A stretch of DNA of 64,000 nucleotides from Candidatus Hydrogenedentota bacterium. GTDB taxonomy: Bacteria > Hydrogenedentota > Hydrogenedentia > Hydrogenedentales > SLHB01. A model generated the notes under the pieces. That model had not been told where the DNA came from. It saw only the letters and a program-made list of their open reading frames with translations, and made no database searches. Both the position numbers and the translations under genes were made by a program. The stretch lies in NCBI GenBank assembly GCA_029552745.1, contig JAKPDK010000158.1:1-64000 (forward strand). The letters are read 5' to 3'. Numbering within the stretch: position 1 is the first letter of the stretch; every line of letters begins with the position of its first letter. Below, one piece after another: positions 40,191-49,526 of this stretch.

Positions 40191-42085
40191 GGCCTCCTCC
40201 GAAAACTTTTTTCCATCTGCACCTGGGTGAGCTCGGTGACAATAGGTCTGCCATGCGGGCAGGTGTAGGGAGGCTCCAAGGTGCGAAAACCTTCCAACAA
40301 CGCGCGACGCTCCTCAATGGTGAGCCTATCGCCTGCTTTCACAGCGCCTCGGCACGCTTCCACAGCCAGTCGGAGCAAATCATCCAGAATCTTTTCTTTG
40401 CTGAATAGGTCCCCTTGAGCAAGTTGTTCCAAAACACGATACACCACATCAGCAACTTTTGATTCATCGTACAGATGACAGATGGCCGTAATCTGAAACG
40501 TATTACCCCCAAAGGGAGCCGCCTCAATGCCGACCTGGCGAAATAGTTCGAGATTGGCTTCAAACAAGCCACTGTAAGATGGCGGCACATCAATGAGCAA
40601 GGGAACCACGAGCCGCTGCGCCTGGTACTCTTGGTCCGCTAACTCCTCCCGCAAAGTTTCATACATAAGGCGTTCGTGCAGGGCGTGTTGATCGATGATT
40701 AGCAAACGCCCTTCGTCGGGAACCAACAGATAGGTGTCAAATACCTGCAAGGGAGTCTCTCCAATATCGTCGATACTGTGGAAAAACGCCGTGGGCTCCG
40801 CAGAACCCCAGCCCGAGGTCGGTTCCTCGCTTGGCCTCGCCACTTTCCCCGCAGTGAGAAGCTCTCCTTGTCGCTCCTCTGTGGGCGCCTGAAACACGCG
40901 CGCAGTTTCCGCCTCCGAAAACTCCGATTCGGAAGACGTGGCATTATTTGCCGTTCCAGATAGAGGGCTGACGGTAGATGTCTTTTTTGTCTCTATCCCA
41001 GTGGAAACGGAAGATGGAGGCAAAAAAGTGTCTCGAGAAGGAGAAGAAGTGCCCGGCGGCGTTAAACGGGCGAGGCACTCCCTGACCACCTCGCTCATCG
41101 CAGTTCGCACAGCCCGTTCATCTCGAAAACGCACTTCCCGTTTCGTGGGGTGAATATTCACGTCGACCGTCCGTGGCGAAGTCTCGATTAGAATGACACC
41201 AACGGGACGCCTTCCAACTAACAAAAGTTGATGATAGCCATCTTCAAACCCGTACTGAAGCGAACGGTTAATTACCGGACGGCGGTTCAAGAAAAAGAAT
41301 TGGTGCGACCGGGAAGAACGACTCAAATTCGGCGTCCCTATCATCCCTTCAAAACGCATGCCGACACGTTCTGCGGAAAGTTCCACTAAGTCGCGTAAAA
41401 ACGGCAAGCCCCAAATGAGTGCGATTCGTTCGCGAAGCGTTGCATGTTCCGGAACATCTAAGAGCAATTTGTCGTTGTGAAACAATTGAAATCCTACTTC
41501 GGGAGAGGACAAAACATACCGCTGAACACAGTCGATACATTGACTCAGTTCTGTAGCAATACCTTTCAGAAACTTCGCCCGTACCGGTGTATTAAAATAC
41601 AGGCGGTTCACAGTGACTCGCGTTCCTACGGGCGCCGATGTCTGGGAGACATCGCGTAAAACCCCTCCCTCAACCCTCACCCGTACTCCTCCGTCATCCT
41701 GCGGACGTCGGGTAACCAATTCAAAACGAGAAACGGCTGCTATGCTTGCCAGGGCTTCACCCCGAAAACCAAACGTGACGATGTTATCCAGGTCTTCCGC
41801 CGTTCGTATCTTGCTAGTGGCGTGACGTTCAACAGCCAAGATGGCATCCTGCTCGGACATGCCGCACCCGTTGTCCGCTACTTCGATCGTCCTGCGTCCC
41901 GCGGCAACTAAGCGTATGGACACGCGCGTCGCACCCGCATCCAACGCATTCTCAATAAGCTCTTTCACAACAGATGCGGGACGCTCCACCACCTCGCCCG
42001 CCGCAATGCGATTGGCGACTTCTTCCGGCAGAATGCGTATAGCCGGACTCGTTCGCGATTTGGGATGGTTCGTTTTTTTCTGCAT
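40187..42085 (-). CDS. mutL: DNA mismatch repair protein MutL, 632 aa
   Basis: GHKL ATPase that links mismatch recognition to strand removal. N-terminal motifs are VVKELIENALDAGA, IEVADNGCGM and TFGFRGEALASIAAVS. A variable linker (about 335-440, Ser/Thr/Glu-rich) leads to a C-terminal domain with the metal-site motif DQHALHERLMYE and the downstream ACRGAVKAGD and CPHGRP motifs. The motif set predicts endonuclease activity, as in bacteria without MutH. Translationally coupled to miaA. Confidence 0.97.
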   Translation of the reverse strand: MQKKTNHPKSRTSPAIRILPEEVANRIAAGEVVERPASVVKELIENALDAGATRVSIRLVAAGRRTIEVADNGCGMSEQDAILAVERHATSKIRTAEDLDNIVTFGFRGEALASIAAVSRFELVTRRPQDDGGVRVRVEGGVLRDVSQTSAPVGTRVTVNRLYFNTPVRAKFLKGIATELSQCIDCVQRYVLSSPEVGFQLFHNDKLLLDVPEHATLRERIALIWGLPFLRDLVELSAERVGMRFEGMIGTPNLSRSSRSHQFFFLNRRPVINRSLQYGFEDGYHQLLLVGRRPVGVILIETSPRTVDVNIHPTKREVRFRDERAVRTAMSEVVRECLARLTPPGTSSPSRDTFLPPSSVSTGIETKKTSTVSPLSGTANNATSSESEFSEAETARVFQAPTEERQGELLTAGKVARPSEEPTSGWGSAEPTAFFHSIDDIGETPLQVFDTYLLVPDEGRLLIIDQHALHERLMYETLREELADQEYQAQRLVVPLLIDVPPSYSGLFEANLELFRQVGIEAAPFGGNTFQITAICHLYDESKVADVVYRVLEQLAQGDLFSKEKILDDLLRLAVEACRGAVKAGDRLTIEERRALLEGFRTLEPPYTCPHGRPIVTELTQVQMEKSFRRRP

Positions 42086-42392
42086 CGCATAGCATTCTAA
42101 AAGACATGGGGCGCGCGCGCAAACCCGTATGTAAGAATTCCATCAGATCCCCTGGTTTTCGCTCCGACTTTATGCATCACACCGCCCAGCGTAGAATACA
42201 GTCCGTGTTATTCCCCTGTTGTCAAACAGGCCTAAGAATACGAAGAGATTGGATGAAAAGCGGTGCAAAACTTCAATCAACTTCCGTGTTTCAGTCGCCG
42301 CACGTACAATTTGTCGCTGTATGTCATTTACAAAATGCCATCGCAAGCGCTCATGTTCGCTAAACTTACTCAAAATCTAGAATAAAATAGGA
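42086..42392. other. Intergenic region, no gene seen
   Basis: Between the divergent mutL and alpha/beta hydrolase starts. Only a short hairpin (CCTGTT at 42215-42220 with AACAGG at 42225-42230) and an A/T-rich stretch before 42393 are visible. No RNA gene recognised. Confidence 0.4.
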
Positions 42393-43175
42393 ATGATTGA
42401 AGAAAACACAAAAAAGAATTTTTCTGGCTTTTCGAGGCATTACGTCCCAACAGACGAAGGCAAAATCTCCTACCTTCGGCGGATTGGCGACGGTCCCACC
42501 GTCGTCCTCATCCCTGGAAGTTTCAGCGACGCCGAACAGTGGATGGATGTCGTTTCTCTCCTTCCAAAAACAATGCCCCTTGTCCTTGCGGAACTGTGCG
42601 GGCATGGTGGAAGCTGGCCGCCTCCCGCTAATGGTTCCATTGAACAATTTGCAGTTGACATTCTCTCCATAACGGGGGACGCACAATTAGAACGATTTAT
42701 CATAGGCGGCCACAGCATAGGCGGCATGGTTGCGTTGGAAGTGGGACGTATTGCTCCCGAACACGTGCTCGCCATCATCTCTTTTGAAGGTTGGACGTGT
42801 CGCCAAGCCGCTTACGATGCCTTCCCCGGAAACGTGGCGACTCCGCCGTCTCCCGAAAAAGAAGCACTTCGAAATGCGGAACGTGCCCGGGTCACGGCCC
42901 AGTGGACGCCGGAACAAATTCAATCTTTTGGAAGCATTTGGCGACAATGGGACGGCACAGCATTCTTGAACAGCACGCAGATTCCCCTTTGGGAGGTCTA
43001 TGGCGATCGAGGAAGACAACGTCCCGAACGTACACTCCTCCGAATACCAGACCGTCCCAACATCCGCCTTCGCTGGATCCAAGGCGCCTCTCATGACTTG
43101 CCGCGGGAGTGTCCCGATTTAGTGGCGAAGATCATTCTGGAGGTGTCGGAGTACGTGGGTAAAAACATCCCGTGA
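42393..43175 (+). CDS. Alpha/beta-fold hydrolase, 260 aa
   Basis: The fold is shown by VVLIPGSFSDAEQWMDVV (oxyanion region), LAELCGHGGS, the nucleophile elbow GGHSIGGMVALEVG with the catalytic Ser, and RWIQGASHDLPRE with the catalytic His. The catalytic acid is probably in WEVYGDRG. The lid region between strands 6 and 7 is short. Substrate cannot be predicted. No signal peptide, so cytoplasmic. AGG is only two bases from the ATG, but no better start exists. A monocistronic gene ahead of the FAH-family gene. Confidence 0.85.
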   Translation: MIEENTKKNFSGFSRHYVPTDEGKISYLRRIGDGPTVVLIPGSFSDAEQWMDVVSLLPKTMPLVLAELCGHGGSWPPPANGSIEQFAVDILSITGDAQLERFIIGGHSIGGMVALEVGRIAPEHVLAIISFEGWTCRQAAYDAFPGNVATPPSPEKEALRNAERARVTAQWTPEQIQSFGSIWRQWDGTAFLNSTQIPLWEVYGDRGRQRPERTLLRIPDRPNIRLRWIQGASHDLPRECPDLVAKIILEVSEYVGKNIP

Positions 43176-43262
43176 GGTCGCCGGGTTGCGTTTTTATCCC
43201 CTTATTTGCGACGCTACTAACGTCCTTTCAACAAACCCATATCGAAATCAGGAGAACACAAC

Positions 43263-44066
43263 ATGCGAGTAGCGCGAGTGATGGATGAAAAAGGCACAGT
43301 CACCTATGCTATCCAAGATAAAGGGGGAACTCTTCTCCGTGCAGAGGGCGATCTCTTTTCTGGCACCCTGCGTGCCACGACGGAACAAATCGCACCAACG
43401 GGTTGGCTGCCACCGATAGACCCACCGGTTGTTCTCTGTATCGGGCTCAATTATGCAAAACACGCAGCGGAAGGTGGTTCCCCTATCCCCAAATACCCTG
43501 TATTGTTTATGAAGAATCCCAGGGCAGTCACGGGACATTTGCAACCGATTTGTATCCCCAAGGTGTGCGATGACGAAGTTGATTATGAAGCGGAATTGGT
43601 CGTCATTCTTAAGAAATCAGGACGCGATATCCCGAAGGAAAAGGCGCTCGAGTATGTGCTTGGATATACCGCTGGAAATGACGTTAGTGCCCGTCGCTGG
43701 CAGTCGGAACGCGGGGGGTCTCAGTGGAACCGAGGCAAGAGTTTCGACACCTTCGCACCCATGGGACCCTTTTTGGTGACAGCTGACGAAATCCCAAATC
43801 CCAACACGCTGGGCATACGCTCGGAACTGAACGGAAAAGAAATGCAGCGATCGAATACATCGGACATGATCTTCGACGTGCCGACTTTGATCGCGTTCCT
43901 CTCCCAAGATACCACCTTGATTGCTGGCACGGCAATTATGACGGGAACGCCGGAAGGCGTCGGTTGGACACGCAACCCCAAAATCACGCTGAAACCCGGA
44001 GACCAAATATCCGTGGAAGTGGAACAGATTGGCGTGCTGACCAATCCCGTGATTGCCGCTCCATAA
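43263..44066 (+). CDS. Fumarylacetoacetate hydrolase family protein, 267 aa
   Basis: The FAH-like core starts at PVVLCIGLNYAKHAAEGG, with KNPRAVTG, the metal-binding VDYEAELVVILKKSG, YTAGNDVSARRWQ, KSFDTFAPMGPFLVTADEI and the end motif GDQISVEVEQIGVLTNPV. The family includes acylpyruvases, oxaloacetate decarboxylases and catabolic hydrolases, so the reaction is not fixed. AGGAG precedes the ATG. The dispersed repeat copy A begins immediately after the stop codon. Confidence 0.93.
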   Translation: MRVARVMDEKGTVTYAIQDKGGTLLRAEGDLFSGTLRATTEQIAPTGWLPPIDPPVVLCIGLNYAKHAAEGGSPIPKYPVLFMKNPRAVTGHLQPICIPKVCDDEVDYEAELVVILKKSGRDIPKEKALEYVLGYTAGNDVSARRWQSERGGSQWNRGKSFDTFAPMGPFLVTADEIPNPNTLGIRSELNGKEMQRSNTSDMIFDVPTLIAFLSQDTTLIAGTAIMTGTPEGVGWTRNPKITLKPGDQISVEVEQIGVLTNPVIAAP

Positions 44067-44519
44067 GTCCACAAACCTTTGGCACTACATCGAGGAGGTA
44101 GACCAAGCTTATACGCCCGGTTGTCATTGCGAGGAGCGAGTCTTCGAAGCGACGAAGCAATCCCCTTACCCGCGTAGCGCACGAGGACAACACACAAAGA
44201 CAGGGTTTTCCCACTGTCCCCCGAGGGGATTGCCACGTCGTGCCTAACGGCTTCCTCGCAATGACAACGTAAGGTTGTAGCGCAAGGGGAGGTGGTGCCT
44301 GACGGCATTCGTCGTAATAGCAGGGGGCGGGACATAGCGCAAGAGGACGTAGTACGGAAAAACGAGGAATCCCGAGTGGTCAAAAAGGTTCATGAATGGA
44401 CAAGCGTACTTTGGTGATGCCATCCATTAGCGCCTTTCCCTTAAATACCTTGATGGAAAATCCTCTCTTCAGCACCCCATCCAACATCATAAAAAGTGTC
44501 AAAGGTACTGGACTTATAC
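44067..44519 (-). repeat. Dispersed repeat, copy A (inverted orientation)
   Basis: Read on the minus strand this stretch matches copy C at 53073-53468 from end to end with substitutions and small indels; shared blocks include GTATAAGTCCAGT, GTTGTCATTGCGAGGA and the edge GCCAAAGxTTTGTGxAC. An inner inverted repeat, 44122-44135 (TGTCATTGCGAGGA) against 44253-44266, bounds an internal segment. It fills the gap between the FAH-family and DUF169 genes. Confidence 0.8.
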
Positions 44520-44553
44520 TGCCGCCTGACCGAAAATCTCTTCACGCGGCGCT

Positions 44554-45297
44554 TTACAACCGGAATCGGACCTTCTCCCACGACCCGGTAATGAGAAAAC
44601 TTTCATCCATGTTCTGAACCATCGCGACAAACTTCTTCATCGGAATCGCAAACGAAAGGGTCTCACGCGGCACAAACGGACGCGCTGATACGTCAAACAT
44701 GCCAATTACAGCACGGGGCGCCGCGCTCTGCTGTTCTAGCAAGGGATATTGCACGATGGAACCACAACCCGCACAAAATGGGGCGATCACTCCTTCCCGC
44801 CGTTCTTCGTCGTAGTTTGCGAGTGTGAACAACCCAGATAAGACATCCGGCTTGGCGTAAAAAATGACCGCGACAGGCTCATCCTTTTCTTCCAGCAAAT
44901 CCCACCGCTTAAAGACGATGTATCGCCCAGGAGCAGGCAAATCGGGGACATTTTGCAGGAAGGCTCGAACCAATTCCGGGGACTTCTTATAGCGTTCCCC
45001 CTCCATTTGTCCCGGAATCCCACACGAAAGAAAATACTCGAAATTGGGGCGCAGCGTGCGACTGAAACCCAAATAGCGCTTCCCACCCTCGCACCCCACC
45101 GTGTTCACGTCAAACCGTTGGGGCTTTCCTTGTCGAACCGCCCCCAACTGCGCCAGGAAACATCGATGACCGTCGGGAGCATCCGCCAACTCAACCGACG
45201 AATCGTCGTCGGTGTAGTAAAACACGATGGGCAACTCCGAATGCGGAAAGTACTTCTGCCAGCGTTCGAGAAACATCTGCTTCAAGTACATATCCAT
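44554..45297 (-). CDS. DUF169 family protein, 247 aa
   Basis: Matches the uncharacterised DUF169 (COG2043) family: KYLGF-type block (RYLGFSRTLRPNFEYFLSCG), APFCAGCGSIVQYPLLEQ and PFVPRETLSFAIPMKKF are its conserved segments. The cysteines in CAGCGS and the family's common distribution in anaerobes suggest a redox or metal role, which is not established. The ATG at 45297 is chosen because GAGGAG is 9 bp upstream; the frame extends further without similarity. Soluble, single gene, just downstream of the broken DUF4832-type gene. Confidence 0.75.
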   Translation of the reverse strand: MDMYLKQMFLERWQKYFPHSELPIVFYYTDDDSSVELADAPDGHRCFLAQLGAVRQGKPQRFDVNTVGCEGGKRYLGFSRTLRPNFEYFLSCGIPGQMEGERYKKSPELVRAFLQNVPDLPAPGRYIVFKRWDLLEEKDEPVAVIFYAKPDVLSGLFTLANYDEERREGVIAPFCAGCGSIVQYPLLEQQSAAPRAVIGMFDVSARPFVPRETLSFAIPMKKFVAMVQNMDESFLITGSWEKVRFRL

Positions 45298-45365
45298 AGC
45301 ACCATACTCCTCGTTTATTTGTAAGTAACCCTTTTCACTCCAGCATAGCACACCGCTCGACGCTT

Positions 45366-46703
45366 CTAATGCTCGACTGTCGCCAAACTCAACCAACCGC
45401 TCGCGTGTTGGTCCTGTGTCTTGTTAGCGAACCGTATCGGTCTACCGTTCGACAGCGAATTGGGCACGGTCAACGCGACAATGTAGGTCCCTTTTGGTAA
45501 CCGCCGCGTAGTGAGCTCAGCAGACCAAACAACTGGGGCTTCCCCCGGCAATAACCCCAAGAGACGCCCCGCACCTTTCTGTTGCCGGACGACGGTGCCA
45601 TTTTGATCCAGCAACGCAAACACGGGCGACCATGCATAGTAGAATGGCGCGACTCCCCTGTTTTCCACCTGCACCGAAACTTGTAATTTTCCGCGATTAG
45701 GTCGGTTAATCGTAGCTGCAGAGACATAAAACTCGTAACCCATTCTACGCACCATTTCTTTTGTCCGCTGAACGCGTTCAGCATTTTGTGCCGACTCGTC
45801 CCCAGAAAACATCCCGGAGTCCATAAGCTAGGTCACATGAGTCGCTGCCACGCACTGCAAAAAATCTTGAATGCGGTCGCCGCCTGGGTCGATGTCAAAC
45901 ACTTTTCCCCATGCTTCCGGGCGAATCTCCCCGCCAATCGGATGTGTTTTCCACTTCTCCAGTGCCCCCTCCCCTGCTTCCGTCAATCGGGTCATAAAAG
46001 ACCAGCGGTCTTGTTTTTTACCCGTGTTTATTGTAGTCCAAGCAAACGAGTCATCGTGGTAACCAAAACAGCGCTGGGCATTTGCCGCGTAACGGTCTTG
46101 ATTTTCGCCCGCAGGATACCGCAACAATATGGGCGTCTTCTTGAAGGACGCCTCATACGCGTCCATAATCTCCTTTTGAACGTCCTTGCTCGCAAAAAGT
46201 TCAATGTGTGGATGCGTATGCCATTCCCCCCAGTAGCCGAGTAACCCTGCGGTAATAAACCCAATCCTCGGATCCCCATCGTAGCGCGCTCCCAAGGCAC
46301 TGATAAATTCCTTAAATACACGTCTCAACCGCTCATCTTCATAATTCGGGGTGACCATCTCCATTGGCGCGCCCTCCGTTAAACGCGAATTCGGATAACG
46401 GTGCACCGCCAAGCCGTCGCTGAGCAAAAAATCGGGGATAAGTTTGAAAGACGCTGGACTCCCCGGATATTCCAACATCACACGGAAAATCGCCTGATGT
46501 CCTCGTTGAGACACCGCGTCCAGGAAATTCTCCAAAGGTTGCCAATCATAGACACCATAATCTTTGACGAGATCAGATAAGGGGAAATACTGAAACTCCA
46601 TGCTGTGAGGGATCCTGCCTCGTCTGTCGCCTGCATAGGGCACCAACCCTTTTAGGGGATTATCAACCGGCGCAGGCGCATATTCTAGACGCACGGTAAT
46701 CAC
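45366..46703 (-). pseudogene. DUF4832-type protein gene interrupted by in-frame TAG
   Basis: Two open stretches in the same frame, 46703-45831 and 45827-45366, form one protein of about 445 residues separated only by TAG at 45828-45830. The first part has NPLKGLVPY, the barrel-like RVMLEYPG and LLGYWGEWHTHPH, the second the beta-sandwich end (VSVQVENRGVAPFYYAW, then LPKGTYIVALTVPN), the layout of DUF4874/DUF4832 proteins. The stop falls in THVT*LMDSG, where Trp is expected (TGG to TAG). Upstream of the GTG at 46703 the frame encodes a signal-peptide-like TILGIFWCFFVIV but has no ATG; an ATG at 46786 is out of frame. Confidence 0.8.
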
Positions 46704-46873
46704 TTTTCCTTCGTCCCCTACACCCTTACCAACGATAACAAAGAAACACCAGAATATCCCCAGAATAGTGCGAAGCGTTTGCTCATATCGTTTGAAGTGC
46801 TCCTATTTTGCCCAAAGCGCCATCTGCACCTAGTATAGTAAAATGCCTAAAACCAAACAAGCCTGTGTATTCG

Positions 46874-47268
46874 TCCTGTACCTTAGGCACCTTTTGTTGG
46901 GTTGGATTAGGAGTTGAACAGAGGTTTTTATGAACGTCATTAGTCATTAAGAGATAGGCTCCGAGGCATCGTGCCCCGAAGTACCTTAGAGCCCTTAACA
47001 AAACTCTTGAACATTCGGAATTACTCGTCTTTCCGTGCTACGTTCTATTGCCCCCACCCTGTCATTGCGAGGAGCCCCGAAGGGGCGACGTGGCAATCAC
47101 CTCAGGTATCCGAAAGTTACCCCCGACCTTTGCTTCACGTCCTCTTGTGCTGCACCGTTGAGGGGATCACTTCGTCGTTTCAGGAACTCGCTCCTCGCAA
47201 TGACAACCTGTTCGTCTAAAACCAGGTATACCTCCCCGATGCACTGCGAAGCGTTTGAGATCTCATGG
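46874..47268 (+). repeat. Dispersed repeat, copy B
   Basis: Same orientation as copy C at 53073, similar over nearly its whole length (for example TTTTGTTGxGTTGGATxAGGA, TGTCATTGCGAGGAG, GCTCCTCGCAATGACAACCTG). The inner inverted repeat is 15 bp perfect: 47060-47074 against 47191-47205. An extra hairpin GCCCCGAAGGGGC follows the left arm. Confidence 0.8.
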
Positions 47269-47626
47269 AGCCAGAAAAGAAATTAAAGATTGTTCATTTT
47301 TGAACAACCATTGAATATCCTGGGTTTCTTTATGGCCGATTATCTAATACAAATGTGAAAAATGGCTACTCAATACAAAAGTCCAAAGAGTCTAAAAAAT
47401 GTAACTTATTGATTTTATGTGAATTATAGCACAACCTATCATTGGCACGAAAAATGCTCGACATCTTCTCGGTTGTAAACTTTTGATGTTAACCGCAAGG
47501 TTCAAAGGATTGAGGCTTAGGGTCGAACACGGGAGTCGAGTGAGTCTGCTTTAAAAGGTCCCCTGAAACGGTTCCTTTGCATTGGCTTCTTACCAAACAT
47601 GCGACTTAAGGGACCCAGGGGGACAT
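47269..47626. other. A/T-rich intergenic stretch without recognised gene
   Basis: Contains a perfect 7-bp inverted repeat with a T4 loop (TTGTTCA 47290-47296, TGAACAA 47301-47307), which could be an operator or a small hairpin. No open frame with gene-like features and no tRNA. Confidence 0.45.
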
Positions 47627-47661
47627 AACAATGCGAAGTCGGTGTAAGACTTCGCATTGTT
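47627..47661. terminator. Hairpin terminator at the 3' end of the ABC/DUF4340 operon
   Basis: AACAATGCGAAGTC (47627-47640) pairs perfectly with GACTTCGCATTGTT (47648-47661), a 14-bp stem with a 7-nt loop. It lies 23 bp after the stop of the minus-strand DUF4340 gene. The U-tract is short in that direction. Confidence 0.65.
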
Positions 47662-47684
47662 GGTTTTATAGGGCAAAAGGCGCG

Positions 47685-49526
47685 TCACTCGTCCTTTACT
47701 CCGCGTAGCGCCTCCCGAACATCGTCTATCAAATCCTGTTTTACAAAGAACAGTTCCGGTCGGTTTCCACATAGGGCATAGCGGTATCGTTCGTTCTCGT
47801 CTTTTGCAAGCGCACCTACCCTCAAATAGGACATCTTTTGTCCGGAAGAAGCCTTTCCAGAATTCAAAGTAACCTCTACCGTCAAAATGGGTGCATCCAA
47901 ACCATAGGGAGCTAGGTCTGACGGTTGTTGGACACTGGCAATTCCTGTGGCACGTACCGAATGCAGAGTGTCCAGAAGAGCCGCCATGGCGCTCTGAGAC
48001 TCCCACACTTTTCCAGACGGTTTGACCACACGCCAAACCGTCGCTGCCTTTTCAAACTCGTAGTCGACTCCTTCAAACCGTAACGACACGTGAACCGCCT
48101 CTTCGGTTTTGAACTGCAACAAGTACTTGCCAACAAACATGAATGCACTCGCTTGTAAGAGGTTTTCGGCGGCAGTCACTGGAATAGTTACCACTGACCC
48201 GGTATCCTGAGTGGCGTAAGAGGCATTCTTGTCGTCTGCGGCATTTCCGATCCGCACCTCTACAGGTGTCTGTGCCCCTTTGTACTGGAGGGTCAAACGC
48301 CCCCTCGGCGCATCCAGACCCGCGTCAGACGGGACTCGGTCGAGAAACGTCGTAGCCTCGATGTCCATCAATTGGGCAATAAAACTTGAGACAGCCACCT
48401 GGTCGGTCTCCTGAACAGACGGTTCGGACAAGACCCACCCCTTTTGGTCATCCTTAACCAAGAAAAACGATTTGCCACCTGTTACGAATCGGATGGACAT
48501 GATTTCCGAGGCTTTACGCGTCACCAAACGCCGAGCACGAAATGCGGTGGGCGAGGCAGGGAACAATTTTTCAATGTCTTTAGCGACCGTAAAAACCGCA
48601 GGTTTGTCGGCGTGTTTGGCAAAAATCCTCGAGTCTTTTCCCTCTTTGGCTGTAGCGCCGAAATAAATAGTCGTCGGTTTGTCATCGCCTTCGACAAACA
48701 GCGTGATGCGCGCCTGGGGTGGGTCCAACCCATAGTCAGCCAATGGTTTGGGTTCGTCTACGAAATCCTTGCAAACATCCGTTTGCAATCGTTGCACAAG
48801 TCGTGACACCGACTCATTATCTGCCGGGGCTGTCACGGGTTCGCGTAGCACCCATGATTCGTCTGAGTCTCGTTCCACTGCCACAACAACGGATTCTTTA
48901 CCTTTTTCGATACCCGTTTGAGACGCGTTGGGCTCATTGCCTTGCCAGTACCGCGCAAACTCCAAACGGCGTATGGGCTTGTCCTTCTGAGGAAACAGGC
49001 GAAACTCGCGCAACAAATCTAGTCCTCGGTTCAACTCGAAAAAGGCATCTTCACTCACCAAGAGAATGGCGGTATCGTTGACCTGAGCATAGCGATTCTT
49101 TCGTGTGGGACCCGGCATACCAAAGGTTATCTTCAATTTCGCGCCCTCAAAGGTTTCTGCCTCTACAGTAAGGCGGGGCACGTCTAATTCATAATGGGAG
49201 ACCTCTTTCGGGTTTTCCTCTAGAAGACGCTCGGTACTCAACTCCGCAAGATGCGCGGCTATACGATTCCAAATCTCTTGGTAAGCGTCGAGCGGGTAAG
49301 GGGCCTCGATATGCCAGGTCCCCGTGGCATCTTTGCTTGCCACCACAGGCCTTTGTTTTTCTTGTTGAATACTGATTTTTCGGAAATCGCCTGCTTCGAA
49401 GCTGAATACCTTTTTCTGCTGGACGGCGCGCTGGCGCCAATAACTTTCAAACCAGAGTGCGCCAAAATAAGCGCCGCATAACAGAAAGAAGACAACTCCC
49501 AATACCGCGGTCGTTTTCGGTTTCAT
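47685..49526 (-). CDS. DUF4340 domain protein, membrane anchored, 613 aa
   Basis: One N-terminal transmembrane helix (TAVLGVVFFLLCGAYFGALW) is followed by repeated DUF4340-type beta units: YELDVPRLTVEAE, YGLDPPQARITLFVEG, AGLDAPRGRLTLQYKG and YGLDAPILTVEVTL each begin a similar ~100-residue module, so four tandem modules are visible. Proteins of this kind commonly follow GldG-like genes in ABC exporter operons; the role is unknown. The ATG at 49526 overlaps the upstream stop (ATGA). Confidence 0.85.
   Translation of the reverse strand: MKPKTTAVLGVVFFLLCGAYFGALWFESYWRQRAVQQKKVFSFEAGDFRKISIQQEKQRPVVASKDATGTWHIEAPYPLDAYQEIWNRIAAHLAELSTERLLEENPKEVSHYELDVPRLTVEAETFEGAKLKITFGMPGPTRKNRYAQVNDTAILLVSEDAFFELNRGLDLLREFRLFPQKDKPIRRLEFARYWQGNEPNASQTGIEKGKESVVVAVERDSDESWVLREPVTAPADNESVSRLVQRLQTDVCKDFVDEPKPLADYGLDPPQARITLFVEGDDKPTTIYFGATAKEGKDSRIFAKHADKPAVFTVAKDIEKLFPASPTAFRARRLVTRKASEIMSIRFVTGGKSFFLVKDDQKGWVLSEPSVQETDQVAVSSFIAQLMDIEATTFLDRVPSDAGLDAPRGRLTLQYKGAQTPVEVRIGNAADDKNASYATQDTGSVVTIPVTAAENLLQASAFMFVGKYLLQFKTEEAVHVSLRFEGVDYEFEKAATVWRVVKPSGKVWESQSAMAALLDTLHSVRATGIASVQQPSDLAPYGLDAPILTVEVTLNSGKASSGQKMSYLRVGALAKDENERYRYALCGNRPELFFVKQDLIDDVREALRGVKDE

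Noticed and set aside
47269-47626. Possible tRNA or small RNA gene in the A/T-rich gap
   Set aside because: No cloverleaf, no GTTCRANNC-like T-arm and no CCA end; only a short inverted repeat is visible.
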